Source: Duffyella gerundensis (GTDB lineage Bacteria; Pseudomonadota; Gammaproteobacteria; Enterobacterales; Enterobacteriaceae). Taken from it: 64,000 nt of DNA. The DNA lies in the NCBI RefSeq assembly GCF_001517405.1, contig NZ_LN907827.1:1804587-1868586 (forward strand), read 5' to 3'. The notes beneath the pieces were generated by a model. It was not told the origin of the DNA. It saw nothing but the letters and a program-made list of their open reading frames with translations, and ran no database searches. Numbering within the stretch: position 1 is the stretch's first letter; the number at the start of each line of letters is the position of its first letter. Made by a program: the position numbers and the translations under genes. Positions 9,122 through 18,881 of the stretch are shown piece by piece.

Positions 9122-10144
9122 ATGAAGAGTGTATCCATGAAATCTCTGTTTTGTCTTACAGGCATGCTGCTTAGCACGCTGTTCTGCACCATGCCTGTCG
9201 CTCAGGCAACTGAATATCCCCTTCCTCCTGCTAACAGCCGCCTGATTGGCGAAAATGTCACTACCGTTGTGCCCGATGATCATCATCCGCTGGAAGCCGT
9301 GGCGGCGAAATACAAGATTGGTTTGTTGGGTATGCTGGAGGCCAATCCTGGGGTCGATCCCTGGCTGCCAAAAGCGGGCACCCGCCTGATTGTTCCCACG
9401 CAAATGCTGTTACCAGATACCAAACGTGAAGGCATTGTGGTTAACCTGGCGGAGCTGCGTCTTTATTATTACCCTAAAGGCAGCAATACGGTGGTGGTAT
9501 ATCCCATTGGCATTGGCCAGTTGGGCGCCGCCACGCCAATCATGGTCACCAGCGTTAGCCAAAAAATCCCCAACCCCACCTGGACGCCTACCGTTAATAT
9601 CCGCAAGCGTTATGCCAAAGAGGGCGTAACGCTGCCCGGCGTGGTGCCCGCGGGTCCGGACAATCCTATGGGTATGTTCGCTATGCGTCTGGCGCGCGGC
9701 ACCGGGCAATACCTGATTCACGGCACCAATGCAGATTTCGGTATCGGCATGCGTGTCAGTTCAGGCTGCATCCGCCTGCGTCCCGAGGACATTGAGGCGC
9801 TGTTTAACAGCGTGCCTAAGGGTACAAGAGTGCAAATCATCAACGAGCCGGTAAAATTCGCTACAGAGCCGGATGGTAAGCGTTACGTTGAGGTGCATCA
9901 GCCGCTCTCTCATACGGAGAAGGACGATCCGCAGACCATGAAAATTGCGCTCTCTGCCGGGCTGAAGAAGTTCGCACACAGTAACGAAAGTGATACGGCG
10001 CTGTTTAAGCAGGCTCTGGCGCGTCGTTCAGGTATGCCGGTGCTGATTAACGACGGAGAGGCGATCGACGAGCACACGCCGTTACCGGCGATTCTGGCCG
10101 CACAAACGCCGGCACAACCGGAAAGTACAGAAGCTGGAAAGTAA
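9122..10144 (+). CDS. ldtE: LdtE-type L,D-transpeptidase with LysM domain
   Basis: 340 residues, exported through an N-terminal signal peptide ending near residue 30 (VAQA-TEYPL). A LysM-like segment covers about 45-95 and a YkuD catalytic domain about 102-235, with His200 (LIHGTN) and Cys216 (SSGCIRLRP). Family knowledge: E. coli LdtE (YnhG) forms meso-DAP to meso-DAP 3-3 crosslinks in peptidoglycan. Start 9122 is preferred because GAGGTG lies 8 nt upstream; an internal Met at 9137 is possible. Position between sufE and lpp is as in E. coli. Confidence 0.92.
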   Translation: MKSVSMKSLFCLTGMLLSTLFCTMPVAQATEYPLPPANSRLIGENVTTVVPDDHHPLEAVAAKYKIGLLGMLEANPGVDPWLPKAGTRLIVPTQMLLPDTKREGIVVNLAELRLYYYPKGSNTVVVYPIGIGQLGAATPIMVTSVSQKIPNPTWTPTVNIRKRYAKEGVTLPGVVPAGPDNPMGMFAMRLARGTGQYLIHGTNADFGIGMRVSSGCIRLRPEDIEALFNSVPKGTRVQIINEPVKFATEPDGKRYVEVHQPLSHTEKDDPQTMKIALSAGLKKFAHSNESDTALFKQALARRSGMPVLINDGEAIDEHTPLPAILAAQTPAQPESTEAGK

Positions 10145-10210
10145 ATTGATGTGCTTTGCCAGGGAAGGCAAAGTGAGAAAGCAGGGCAGGAGGCTGAAAA
10201 AAAGATAAAA

Positions 10211-10235
10211 AAATGGCGCACAATGTGCGCCATTT
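10211..10235 (-). terminator. Rho-independent terminator of lpp
   Basis: The arms AAATGGCGCACA and TGTGCGCCATTT form a near-perfect stem, followed on the minus strand by a run of T just after the lpp stop codon (10249). Confidence 0.85.
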
Positions 10236-10248
10236 CAAACCAGAACTC

Positions 10249-10497
<249 letters not shown>

Positions 10498-10520
10498 CTA
10501 GATTAAGTTAATCTCCATGT

Positions 10521-10565
10521 AGCGTTACAAGTATTACACAAACTTTTTTGCAATGAGAATAAATT
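10521..10565 (-). promoter_or_regulatory. lpp promoter
   Basis: On the minus strand the segment TGTGTAATACTTGTAACGC, carrying the -10 box TAATACT (10530-10536), and the leader CTACATGGAGATTAA match the well-known strong E. coli lpp promoter; an AT-rich stretch lies upstream. The 10486-10788 gap otherwise holds the pykF terminator and no recognisable gene. Confidence 0.7.
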
Positions 10566-10745
10566 TTTGATGAGAACATGCTTAATTTCGCCTGTTCGGT
10601 CAAAGAAACAGCGTTCTGCAGCAAATCTATAAAAAATAGTGCGAAAACAGCAAGATTCTCATCGGAGTTAATCGTGAAAAAGTGGTAATAAAACAGATTT
10701 TATCGATTGGAAATTTCTCAGTTTTTGTATTAAGCGAGAAATTAA

Positions 10746-10767
10746 AAAAGCGCCCGCAGGCGCTTTT
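10746..10767 (-). terminator. Rho-independent terminator of pykF
   Basis: AAAAGCGCC, loop CGCA, GGCGCTTTT; on the minus strand it is followed by T residues and lies just downstream of the pykF stop (10789). Confidence 0.8.
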
Positions 10768-10788
10768 AATTAATAGTATTGTAATTAA

Positions 10789-12201
10789 TTACAGTACATG
10801 TACGGACGCTGTATTTGTAGTACCGCTCGGTACTAATGCACCCGATACCATCACGACAACGTCGCCTTTCTGACCATAGCCGCTTTCCAGCGCCACTTCT
10901 TTGCCAATGCGATAAAAATCATCCGTTGAGGCGATTTCAGTTACCAGACGTGTCTCAATCCCTTTGCTCAGGATCAGCTGACGTGCAGTGGTTTCATTGG
11001 TGGTCAGCGCCAGAATGGTGGCGTGCGGGAAATATTTACGCACTGACTTGGCTGATTTACCGCCTTCGGTAGCCACAACAATCAATGGCGCCTCAAGCTT
11101 CTCTGCGGTTTCTACTGCGCCGCGGCAGACGGCTTCGGTGATGCGCATTTTGCGGTTGTCTGACTGCGAATCAATGCGCTGTTTCATCACGCGATCGGTA
11201 CGCTCACAGATGGTGGCCATGATAGTCACCGATTCCAGCGGGTATTTGCCCTTGGCGCTTTCGCCAGAAAGCATAACCGCATCAGTGCCATCAAGAATGG
11301 CGTTCGCCACGTCGCCTGCTTCGGCGCGGGTTGGACGCGGGTTCTTGATCATGGAATCAAGCATCTGCGTTGCGGTGATAACGACCTTACGTGCCTTGTT
11401 GCACTTTTTGATCATCATCTTCTGGGCAAAGATCACCTCTTCAACCGGAATTTCAACGCCGAGATCGCCACGCGCTACCATGATGCCGTCAGAAGCATCA
11501 AGGATTTCGTCAAAGTTGTTCAGGCCTTCCTGGTTTTCGATTTTGGAGATGATCTGAATGTGCTCGCCACCGTGCTGCTTCAGGTGCTCACGGATTTCCA
11601 GTACGTCAGAGCGCTTGCGGATAAAGGATGCGGCAACAAAATCAACGCCTTGTTCACAACCAAAAATCAGGTCGCGCTTGTCTTTTTCCGCCAGGGCAGG
11701 CAGCTGAATTGACACGCCAGGCAGGTTAACGCCTTTGTTTTCGCCCAGATCGCCATTGTTCAGCACCTTACAAATCACGCTGTTTTCGGTGACTTCGGTC
11801 ACTTCCATACCGATCAAGCCGTCATCTACCAGCACCGTGTTACCAATTTTCAGGTCAGCGGTGAAGCCAGAATAGGTCACAGCCACGCGCTCGCTGTTGC
11901 CAATGATTGACTGGTCAGTGGTGAAAGTAAACGTTTGACCCGCTTTCAGCGCAACGTCGTTGCCGCCTTCCAGCTTCATGGTACGGATTTCAGGGCCTTT
12001 GGTGTCGAGCAGAATGGCCGCCTGACGGCCCGTTTTTTCCAGCACGGCACGCATGTTGGTGATGCGCTGTCCGTGTTCGGCATAATCGCCATGGGAGAAG
12101 TTAAGGCGCATCACGTTCATACCTGCTTCAAGCAGGTTAGTGAGCATCTCTTCTGATTCAGTTTTCGGGCCGATAGTACATACGATTTTAGTCTTTTTCA
12201 T
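10789..12201 (-). CDS. pykF: Pyruvate kinase I
   Basis: 470 residues; start [13 protein letters not shown] matches E. coli PykF, so the in-frame ATG three codons upstream (12210) is not used here. Active-site and signature segments are intact ([21 protein letters not shown]). Family role: the fructose-1,6-bisphosphate activated isozyme converting phosphoenolpyruvate and ADP to pyruvate and ATP in glycolysis. A Cra operator lies upstream at 12412-12427. Monocistronic, with its own terminator. Confidence 0.97.
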   Translation of the reverse strand: MKKTKIVCTIGPKTESEEMLTNLLEAGMNVMRLNFSHGDYAEHGQRITNMRAVLEKTGRQAAILLDTKGPEIRTMKLEGGNDVALKAGQTFTFTTDQSIIGNSERVAVTYSGFTADLKIGNTVLVDDGLIGMEVTEVTENSVICKVLNNGDLGENKGVNLPGVSIQLPALAEKDKRDLIFGCEQGVDFVAASFIRKRSDVLEIREHLKQHGGEHIQIISKIENQEGLNNFDEILDASDGIMVARGDLGVEIPVEEVIFAQKMMIKKCNKARKVVITATQMLDSMIKNPRPTRAEAGDVANAILDGTDAVMLSGESAKGKYPLESVTIMATICERTDRVMKQRIDSQSDNRKMRITEAVCRGAVETAEKLEAPLIVVATEGGKSAKSVRKYFPHATILALTTNETTARQLILSKGIETRLVTEIASTDDFYRIGKEVALESGYGQKGDVVVMVSGALVPSGTTNTASVHVL

Positions 12202-12411
12202 GACAGTCATCTGTAAGTTGTGATGGATGATAAAGGTGTGGGTTCGATGGCATCGCCATCGTTGAGAATTGGTGCTTCAGCAGCAGAATGCGGTACAGAC
12301 TAAGAATAGGTGACAGAGATAACGCGTGCAGGGGAAGTTGAGAACAACGCGGCGCATAGTGGCCAGGCGGTGTTGCGCAAACGGGACGTAATAGAGTTAT
12401 TGGCACGTTAC

Positions 12412-12427
12412 GCTGAAACCATTCAAG
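12412..12427 (-). promoter_or_regulatory. Cra (FruR) operator of pykF
   Basis: On the minus strand this reads CTTGAATGGTTTCAGC, the imperfect palindrome known as the Cra site of E. coli pykF. Cra represses glycolytic genes such as pykF when fructose-1-phosphate is low. The rest of 12202-12544 (343 bp) is leader and promoter DNA without a convincing gene. Confidence 0.8.
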
Positions 12428-12544
12428 TGGACAACGGAATTCATTATAAGCGCTAAGTATACGAAAACCAATTAAAAAGGTTTAGCGAAGCAGAATGACC
12501 AGATGATTTCAGGGGGTTGCGCAACAAAAAAGGGGGAGAGAAAG

Positions 12545-12621
12545 TGGTGCGTTCTAATGGACTCGAACCATCGACCCCCACCATGTCAAGGTGGTGCTCT
12601 AACCAACTGAGCTAAGAACGC
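12545..12621 (-). tRNA. tRNA-Val (GAC), third in the transcript
   Basis: 77 nt including encoded CCA. Minus-strand cloverleaf: acceptor GCGTTCT/AGAACGC, D-arm AGCTCAGTTGGTTAGAGC, anticodon loop CTTGACA (anticodon GAC), T-loop GGTTCGAGTCC. Sequence is identical to the copy at 12713-12789. Corresponds to E. coli valV/valW. Confidence 0.97.
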
Positions 12622-12631
12622 TTTCAGAAAT

Positions 12632-12708
12632 TGGTGCGTCCGAGTGGACTCGAACCACCGACCCCCACCATGTCAAGGTGGTGCTCTAACCAACTGAGCT
12701 ACGGACGC
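12632..12708 (-). tRNA. tRNA-Val (GAC), second in the transcript
   Basis: 77 nt with encoded CCA and anticodon GAC. It differs from its two neighbours in acceptor and T stems (GCGTCCG/CGGACGC; GTGG/CCAC), with every change compensated, so it is functional by structure. Spacer of 10 bp to the third copy. Confidence 0.97.
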
Positions 12709-12712
12709 ACTG

Positions 12713-12789
12713 TGGTGCGTTCTAATGGACTCGAACCATCGACCCCCACCATGTCAAGGTGGTGCTCTAACCAACTGAGCTAAGAACGC
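12713..12789 (-). tRNA. tRNA-Val (GAC), first in the transcript
   Basis: 77 nt with encoded CCA and anticodon GAC, identical to the 12545-12621 copy and only 4 bp from the middle copy. All three are presumably cut from one precursor transcribed from the promoter at 12820-12848. Confidence 0.97.
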
Positions 12790-12819
12790 ACTGAACTGTC
12801 TGGGAGACAGCGGGGACGA

Positions 12820-12848
12820 ATATTAACGGCAGGCATCACGGCTGGCAA
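12820..12848 (-). promoter_or_regulatory. tRNA-Val operon promoter
   Basis: Minus strand: -35 TTGCCA (12843-12848), 17-bp spacer, -10 TAATAT (12820-12825), followed by a GC-rich discriminator CGTCCCCGC typical of stringently controlled stable-RNA promoters. It lies about 30 bp before the first tRNA. Confidence 0.7.
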
Positions 12849-12891
12849 GGAAAAAGCGTGATTTTTATTACTGACTGAACATCTGTTGTTC

Positions 12892-12916
12892 GACACGCCC
12901 GAATTTTGGGCGTGTC
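12892..12916 (-). terminator. Hairpin downstream of mdtK
   Basis: Perfect 9-bp arms GACACGCCC and GGGCGTGTC around a 7-nt loop, 21 bp after the mdtK stop. A poly-T run is lacking, so it may stabilise the 3' end rather than act as a strong intrinsic terminator. Confidence 0.5.
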
Positions 12917-12936
12917 TTCGTGAAATACGGCGAAAA

Positions 12937-14310
12937 TCAGTGGGCTGCACGCGCGAGAATGTTCTCTGCAGACTGCTTCTGCAAACGAATAATTCGCCAG
13001 ATCATCATAATTGCCGCCGACGTCAGGCCGATAATAAAGCCGCACCAGAATCCGGCAGGCCCCATGGGCGCGACGACGATATGGGTCAGCGCAAGAATGT
13101 ATCCGCTGGGCAGGCCGAGGATCCAGTACGCCACAAAGGTAATATAAAAGATGGAGCGGGTATCTTTGTAGCCACGCAAAATGCCGCTGCCGATCACCTG
13201 AATCGAATCAGAGAACTGATACACCGCTGCCAGCAGCATCAGTTGCGCCGCCAGCGTCACCACTTCGGGATTGTCGTTATAAAGCAGGGCGATCTGATGG
13301 CGAAAAATCACGGTGAACAGGGCAGTGCAGGCCACCATCATCACGCCCACGCCCTGCGCGGTCCAGGCCGCTACGCGGGCATCTTCAGGCGATCCCTGGC
13401 CAAGACGATAGCCGACGCGAATCGTGGCGGCGACGCCCATCGACAGTGGCAGCACAAACATCAGCGAACTGAAGTTCAGTGCGATCTGGTGACCGGCCAC
13501 CTGCACGATACCCATCGGTGATACCAGCAGGGCGACCACCGCAAACAGCGTCACTTCAAAGAACAGCGCCAAAGCAACCGGCAGGCCGAGAGAGGTCAGT
13601 CGCCAGATAATTTTCCAGTCGGGTGGCGAATAGAGCGTATTGAGACGCACGTCATGTAGAAAATGCGCGCGGCCAATCCACCATTTCATAATGATAAACA
13701 TCACCCAATAAACCGACGCGGTGGCGACGCCGCAGCCGATACCGCCCAGCGCAGGCATGCCGAAGTGCCCGTAAATAAAGATGTAGTTCACCGGAATATT
13801 GACCATCAATCCGATAAAGCCCATCACCATGCCGGGTTTGGTTTTCGACAGGCCTTCGCACTGGTTGCGTGCTACCTGGAAAAACAGGTATCCCGGCGCC
13901 CCCCACAACAGCGCGTGCAGATAGCCGACCGCGATGTCAGCCAGCCGCGGATCGATGTTGTGCATAGCATGGATCGCGTAGCCGGCGTTCCATAACAGCA
14001 GCATGATAAGCAGCGAGACCAGCAAGGCGAGCCAGTACGCCTGGCGGACCTGAAGTGCGATGCGTTCGCGACGGCCTGAGCCGTTAAGCTGTGCCACGAT
14101 TGGCGTCAGGGACAGCAGCAGGCCATGACCAAAAAGGATGGTCGGCAACCAGATTGAGGTGCCGATCGCCACGGCAGCCATGTCGGTGGCGCTCACGCCG
14201 CCTGCCATTACGGTGTCGACAAAACCCATCGCCGTCTGGGCGACCTGGGCAAGGATAACCGGAATGGCAAGGCCTAATAATTGACGCGCTTCTGTCCAGT
14301 ACTTCTGCAC
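12937..14310 (-). CDS. mdtK: MdtK, MATE-family multidrug efflux pump
   Basis: 457 residues, the E. coli length, with about twelve hydrophobic segments in two MatE halves (N-terminal half starts [13 protein letters not shown]). Family role: inner-membrane Na+ or H+ driven antiporter exporting fluoroquinolones and other cationic drugs. Divergent from ribE, as in E. coli, and close to the valine tRNA genes. Confidence 0.94.
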   Translation of the reverse strand: MQKYWTEARQLLGLAIPVILAQVAQTAMGFVDTVMAGGVSATDMAAVAIGTSIWLPTILFGHGLLLSLTPIVAQLNGSGRRERIALQVRQAYWLALLVSLLIMLLLWNAGYAIHAMHNIDPRLADIAVGYLHALLWGAPGYLFFQVARNQCEGLSKTKPGMVMGFIGLMVNIPVNYIFIYGHFGMPALGGIGCGVATASVYWVMFIIMKWWIGRAHFLHDVRLNTLYSPPDWKIIWRLTSLGLPVALALFFEVTLFAVVALLVSPMGIVQVAGHQIALNFSSLMFVLPLSMGVAATIRVGYRLGQGSPEDARVAAWTAQGVGVMMVACTALFTVIFRHQIALLYNDNPEVVTLAAQLMLLAAVYQFSDSIQVIGSGILRGYKDTRSIFYITFVAYWILGLPSGYILALTHIVVAPMGPAGFWCGFIIGLTSAAIMMIWRIIRLQKQSAENILARAAH

Positions 14311-14451
14311 GGGGTAAACCTTATTTTTAGAGGTGGGACGGCCAAAAAGAACGGTTTTGAGTAAACCAAAATAATCAGAATAATGAGTGGCATAGTTTAA
14401 CGATTGGCGCGCATTTAGCCAATGCTGAATAACGGGTTATTACACGCATTA

Positions 14452-14471
14452 CCATGGCGTTATTGCCATGG
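14452..14471. repeat. Perfect inverted repeat in the mdtK-ribE divergent region
   Basis: CCATGGC and GCCATGG arms separated by GTTATT, 60 bp upstream of the ribE start. It could be an operator or a leader hairpin; I do not recognise a regulator for it. Confidence 0.5.
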
Positions 14472-14530
14472 CAGGCCTTATTCTGGCAGCAGAATATGAT
14501 AATATGAAAAAAAACCACGGAGGCGGAAGT

Positions 14531-15178
14531 ATGTTTACCGGAATTGTTCAGGGCACAGCCAGGCTGCTTGCCGTTGACGAGAAAACGCAGTTTCGTACCC
14601 ACGTGGTGCAGCTGCCAGCGGAGTTATTACCGGGTCTGGCGTTAGGCGCGTCTGTTGCACACAACGGCTGCTGTCTGACCGTAACCCATATTGAGGGCGA
14701 TCGCGTCAGCTTCGACTTAATAAAAGAGACGCTGCGTTTAACCAATCTGGGTGAATTACAGCCGGGCGACGTGGTTAATATCGAGCGCGCGGCAAAATTT
14801 AGCGATGAAATAGGCGGCCATCTGATGTCCGGCCATATCATCACCACCGCAGAAATTTGCAAAATCATCAATTCAGAAAATAACCGTGAAATTTGGTTTC
14901 GCCCGCAGGACGCCGCGCAGATGAAATATATTCTGCACAAAGGCTATGTGGGTATTGATGGCATCAGCCTGACGGTAGGCGATGTCACGCCGACGCGCTT
15001 CTGTGTACATTTAATTCCGGAAACGCTGGCGCGTACTACGCTGGGGACCAAAAAACTGGGTCAGCGAGTGAATATCGAAATTGATCCGCAAACCCAGGCG
15101 ATTGTCGATACCGTAGAGCGCGTGCTGGCACAGCGCGAAGGCGCGATTATGGCTGCTGCCAGTGGCGAATTTAAATAA
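14531..15178 (+). CDS. ribE: Riboflavin synthase alpha subunit
   Basis: 215 residues (the gene is called ribC in some E. coli annotations). The start MFTGIVQG follows GGAGGCGG; upstream in-frame Met codons are rejected because this N-terminus is invariant in the family. Two tandem lumazine-binding beta-barrel domains (about 1-97 and 98-190), each beginning with the family pattern. Role: dismutates two 6,7-dimethyl-8-ribityllumazine molecules into riboflavin plus pyrimidinedione, the last step of riboflavin synthesis. Confidence 0.96.
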   Translation: MFTGIVQGTARLLAVDEKTQFRTHVVQLPAELLPGLALGASVAHNGCCLTVTHIEGDRVSFDLIKETLRLTNLGELQPGDVVNIERAAKFSDEIGGHLMSGHIITTAEICKIINSENNREIWFRPQDAAQMKYILHKGYVGIDGISLTVGDVTPTRFCVHLIPETLARTTLGTKKLGQRVNIEIDPQTQAIVDTVERVLAQREGAIMAAASGEFK

Positions 15179-15195
15179 CGCCGATCTACAAAATA

Positions 15196-15221
15196 AAAAG
15201 GGCCGCTGATCGGCCTTTTTT
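15196..15221 (+). terminator. Bidirectional terminator between ribE and cfa
   Basis: AAAAAGGGCCG and CGGCCTTTTTT arms around CTGAT in the 53-bp gap between the convergent ribE and cfa genes. T runs on both strands allow termination of both transcripts. Confidence 0.8.
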
Positions 15222-15231
15222 ATGCTCTTTT

Positions 15232-16380
15232 TCAGCGGGCTACGCGCAAACCGCCCTCAACCCCACGGCTGAATACCACCTGCCACAGCTGAATATCTCG
15301 CGCCCGAAACGCGCCGGCGCAGGCGTTCAAATAGTAGCTAAACATGCGCTTAAAACGTTCGCCATAAGCGGCTTCCAGCTGCGGCCACGCCTGCATAAAG
15401 CGTGTATGCCAGGCCATCAGCGTAGTGTCATAATCCGCACCAAAATTATGCCAGTCTTCCATGATGAAATGCGGTTCGCTGGCATCTGCAATATGCCGCA
15501 CTGAGGGCAAGCAGCCATTAGGGAAGATATATTTATCTATCCAGGGATCGACATTCATATCGGTCTTTATGGCGCCGATGGTATGCAACAGAAAAATACC
15601 GTCAGGTTTTAAATTACGATCAACCACATCAAAATAGGTCGCGTAATTTTTCGGACCAACATGTTCAAACATACCTACCGACACAATACGATCAAATTGC
15701 TGATCCAGATCGCGATAATCCTGCAGCAGAATAGTGACCGGTAATTCGGCGCAGCGCTGCTGAGCCATTTTTTGCTGTTCAGCGGAGATCGTTACGCCTG
15801 TTACCTGCACGCCATAATAACGCGCGGCGAATTCCGCCAGTCCGCCCCAGCCGCAGCCAATATCCAACAGGGTCATACCAGGTTCCAGACCAAGCTTATC
15901 GCAAATAAGCGTTAACTTTGCGCGTTGTGCCTCTTCCAGCGTGTCGGCTTTATGCCAGTAACCGCAGGAATATTGCATGTGGGAATCGAGCATGAGCGAA
16001 AAAAGATCATTTCCTAAATCGTAATGTTCTTTACCGACAATCCAGGCGCGTTTTTTCGATTGTAGATTTTTCAGACGAGCAGCAGCAATACGCAGAGTAT
16101 CTTTAAAATGGTGTGGCAACTTCTGATCCAGTTTGCCCTTTAATACGCGATGAAAAAACATATCCAGCCGCGCGCATTCCCACCAGCCATCCATATAACT
16201 TTCGCCGAGACCCAGCGATCCATCCTGTAACACCCGTTTAAAAAAATCGGGATGCTTAACCTGAATGTCCCACGGATGCGGCCCATTCACTTCGATACCG
16301 ACGCCAGCCAGCATTTCATGTGCAATACGATACCAGTGATTCTCTTCCAGATTTACGTCTTCGATGCATGATGAACTCAT
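15232..16380 (-). CDS. cfa: Cyclopropane-fatty-acyl-phospholipid synthase
   Basis: 382 residues, the E. coli length. SAM-binding motif LLDIGCGWGG (171-180) and conserved Cys139 (YSCGYWH) are present. Role: soluble, membrane-associated methyltransferase that turns cis double bonds of phospholipid acyl chains into cyclopropane rings, mainly on entry into stationary phase and during acid stress. The 303-bp gap upstream (16381-16683) holds no convincing gene; a sigma-S promoter is expected from E. coli but was not assigned. Confidence 0.96.
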   Translation of the reverse strand: MSSSCIEDVNLEENHWYRIAHEMLAGVGIEVNGPHPWDIQVKHPDFFKRVLQDGSLGLGESYMDGWWECARLDMFFHRVLKGKLDQKLPHHFKDTLRIAAARLKNLQSKKRAWIVGKEHYDLGNDLFSLMLDSHMQYSCGYWHKADTLEEAQRAKLTLICDKLGLEPGMTLLDIGCGWGGLAEFAARYYGVQVTGVTISAEQQKMAQQRCAELPVTILLQDYRDLDQQFDRIVSVGMFEHVGPKNYATYFDVVDRNLKPDGIFLLHTIGAIKTDMNVDPWIDKYIFPNGCLPSVRHIADASEPHFIMEDWHNFGADYDTTLMAWHTRFMQAWPQLEAAYGERFKRMFSYYLNACAGAFRARDIQLWQVVFSRGVEGGLRVAR

Positions 16381-16683
16381 AGCTTCTCCATCACCCGTAT
16401 GATCAAAACTTGAGAAAAAGAATAGTCAATTTCTTTTCGTGTTGTGAGAGCACGCACGGAATTTCCATGCCCCTCGACATCGGCTTTTAACAGAGGTTTG
16501 AAAACAAAGAAAAAAATAAAACGTGTTGCGAACGCAGCACTGAAAAAAAATTTACAGCCGTAACGGCGCATATTGCTAGCCGTTATGTTACTGATTTTAG
16601 ATAAAATAATGCCCCGAATGAGTATATGCTCACCCAGGGCAATATTCAATGCATTATTGTTAGCGTGCTAACTTTGTGGCCAA
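16381..16683. other. Intergenic region cfa-punC without a gene
   Basis: About 300 bp, AT-rich, with an unpaired stretch of A and T runs. A 90-codon open frame here lacks a ribosome site and family features. It probably carries the cfa promoter and leader and the 3' end of the punC transcript. Confidence 0.4.
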
Positions 16684-17865
16684 TCAGGATTCAGCTAACA
16701 CCTGCGCAGGACGTTCCGCTGAACGCTGCCACCAGTAACCCGCAGCCGCCAGAAAAACGGTGCTGAGCATGGCGATGCTGGTGGTCAACAGCGGATGCGT
16801 CAGCCATTGCGAAACCGCCATGCTGGCGACAAAGCAGAGGCCTAACTGAAGCATATTCTGCAGCGCTGCCGCTTTACCGGTAGCGTGCGGAAAAGGGGAT
16901 AACGCACTCGCTACCACAATCGGATAAATTGCGCCGTTGGCCATCGCCATACCACAGAAGGGGATCAGCAGCATGGTGAGCGAAGGATTACCGCTCATCG
17001 CCACCATAAACAGGGCAATGATACTGACGCCGTAAAGCACAATCAGCCAGGGCAGCAGACGATCGCCGGTGGTGCGATTTAACGCGGCGCGACAGCTGTA
17101 ACCGCCTACCAGAAACGCGATGGTTTGAGGAATATAACTCAGGCCGATATCACCAGGCGTCAGGCCCATATCGTGCAAAATAAACGGCGAACCGGTTAGC
17201 CAGGCAAAAAAGCTGGCCGAGCAGGCGGCATAAATCAGTACGTTACCGCTGTAGATAGCAGAACGCAGCAGCGTGGCAAAACCAGGCTGCGCCGTGTTGG
17301 GCTTGACGCTGCGATCTTTGCTTTTCAGCAGTGAAGTCGGAATCAGCAGCAGCAGGCCAATCGCCATCAGGGCGAGGAAAATCGCGCGCCATGAAAAATG
17401 CGACAGCAGCCACGCACCCAGCAAAGGCGCCAGCGCGGGCGACAGCGCCACCAGCGGCATAATGGTGGCGAACACCTTGTTAGACTTATGGGCTGGATAC
17501 GTATCAACCACCAGCGCCTGCCAGCTAACGGCAGCAGCACAGACGCCCACCGCTTGCAGGAAACGTAATATCAGCATCCAGTGGGTATCCTGCACCCACA
17601 GCATGCCGCCACAGCCAACGGCAAACAGTGCCAAACCAGCCAGCAGCACCGGCTTGCGGCCGATGCGATCGGAAAGCGGGCCCCAAATCAGCTGGGCAAC
17701 GGCAAAACCGGCCAGAAAAATCGACAGGCTGGCGCTGATCACCCCAGCTTCAGTGGCAAAATCCTGCTGCATCAGCGAAAAAGCAGGCAGATACATGTCG
17801 GTGGCCAGAAAGCCGAGCATGCTTAATAACGCGAGGTAAGGTAAGAAAAAAATATTCCTGGTCAT
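16684..17865 (-). CDS. punC: PunC, MFS purine-nucleoside transporter
   Basis: 393 residues, Bcr/CflA subfamily of the major facilitator superfamily with twelve predicted membrane segments; motif A-like [11 protein letters not shown] lies after helix 2. The start is put at [11 protein letters not shown], which aligns with the E. coli YdhC N-terminus; a longer frame to 18012 would run into punR. Family knowledge: E. coli PunC imports purine nucleosides such as adenosine and is activated by PunR, encoded divergently 104 bp away. Confidence 0.9.
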   Translation of the reverse strand: MTRNIFFLPYLALLSMLGFLATDMYLPAFSLMQQDFATEAGVISASLSIFLAGFAVAQLIWGPLSDRIGRKPVLLAGLALFAVGCGGMLWVQDTHWMLILRFLQAVGVCAAAVSWQALVVDTYPAHKSNKVFATIMPLVALSPALAPLLGAWLLSHFSWRAIFLALMAIGLLLLIPTSLLKSKDRSVKPNTAQPGFATLLRSAIYSGNVLIYAACSASFFAWLTGSPFILHDMGLTPGDIGLSYIPQTIAFLVGGYSCRAALNRTTGDRLLPWLIVLYGVSIIALFMVAMSGNPSLTMLLIPFCGMAMANGAIYPIVVASALSPFPHATGKAAALQNMLQLGLCFVASMAVSQWLTHPLLTTSIAMLSTVFLAAAGYWWQRSAERPAQVLAES

Positions 17866-17969
17866 GGGACGCTCATCAAAATTATTGTCGGCGCAGTGTA
17901 AAAGCATGCACAGCGCGTTGTGAAACGGTAATATTTGCCTCTGGCTTTGAAATTTTTTGCAGGCAAACA

Positions 17970-18881
17970 ATGTGGTCTGAACATGGGTTAGAAGTGATTG
18001 ATGCTGTGGCACGTACTGGCAGCTTCAGCGCCGCGGCGGAAGAGCTGCACCGCGTGCCTTCCGCTATCAGTTATACCGTGCGCCAGCTTGAGCGCTGGCT
18101 GGCTGTACCGCTGTTCGAACGGCGTCACCGCGACGTAATTTTAACCGCTGCCGGGGAACATTTTGTCGTCGAAGGCCGTTCTGTTATCAAAAAAATGCTT
18201 GCCACCCGACGTCAGTGTCAGCAGGTAGCCAACGGCTGGCGCGGCCAGTTGAGCATCGCCGTTGATTGTATTGTTAAGCCGCCACGCACCCGGCAACTGG
18301 TGTTGGATTTCTATCGGCATTTCCCGGATATGGAACTGTTAATCAGCATGGAGGTGTTCAACGGCGTCTGGGATGCGCTGGCTGACGGGCGGGTAGACGT
18401 GGCCATCGGTGCCACGCAGGCGATCCCGGTGGGTGGGCGCTTTGCCTTCCGCGATATGGGAACCGTTAACTGGCGTTGCGTGGTGGAAAAATCACATCCG
18501 CTGGCCAGCATCACGGGTGTGGTCAGCGATGATGCCCTGCGTGAGTGGCCGTCGCTGGTGATGGAAGATACGTCACGTGCCCTGACGCGTCGCACCACCT
18601 GGACGCTGGATAATCAGCGTCGACTGGTGGTGCCTGACTGGCAAAGCGGCGTGGAGTGTCTACTGGCGGGATTGTGCGTCGGCATGATACCGGCGCACAT
18701 TGCTGCGCCGCTGGAGCGGGACGGCACCTTACAGGCGCTGCAGCTGGCCAGCGAGTTCCCGGGCAGCCCCTGCTGTGTCAGTTGGTCTGAACAACAGAGT
18801 TCCCCTGCGCTAAGCTGGTTGCTCGATTACCTTGGCGATCCGGCCACGCTGAACCAGGAGTGGCTGCAGGAAAGCCATTAA
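17970..18881 (+). CDS. punR: PunR, LysR-type activator of punC
   Basis: 303 residues: winged helix-turn-helix about 1-60 ([20 protein letters not shown]) and LysR effector-binding domain from about 90. Nearly colinear with E. coli YdhB/PunR, which senses adenosine and activates punC. Divergent from punC, as usual for LysR pairs. Its stop overlaps the purR stop on the other strand by 4 bp, so the two genes converge tail to tail with no room for a terminator. Confidence 0.92.
   Translation: MWSEHGLEVIDAVARTGSFSAAAEELHRVPSAISYTVRQLERWLAVPLFERRHRDVILTAAGEHFVVEGRSVIKKMLATRRQCQQVANGWRGQLSIAVDCIVKPPRTRQLVLDFYRHFPDMELLISMEVFNGVWDALADGRVDVAIGATQAIPVGGRFAFRDMGTVNWRCVVEKSHPLASITGVVSDDALREWPSLVMEDTSRALTRRTTWTLDNQRRLVVPDWQSGVECLLAGLCVGMIPAHIAAPLERDGTLQALQLASEFPGSPCCVSWSEQQSSPALSWLLDYLGDPATLNQEWLQESH

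Noticed and set aside
12188..12406. 72-codon frame upstream of pykF
   Set aside because: Lies in the pykF leader, overlaps the pykF start and lacks a ribosome site; composition is not protein-like.
16377..16649. 90-codon minus-strand frame ahead of cfa
   Set aside because: Ends at the cfa start, has no Shine-Dalgarno, and covers the AT-rich cfa promoter region.
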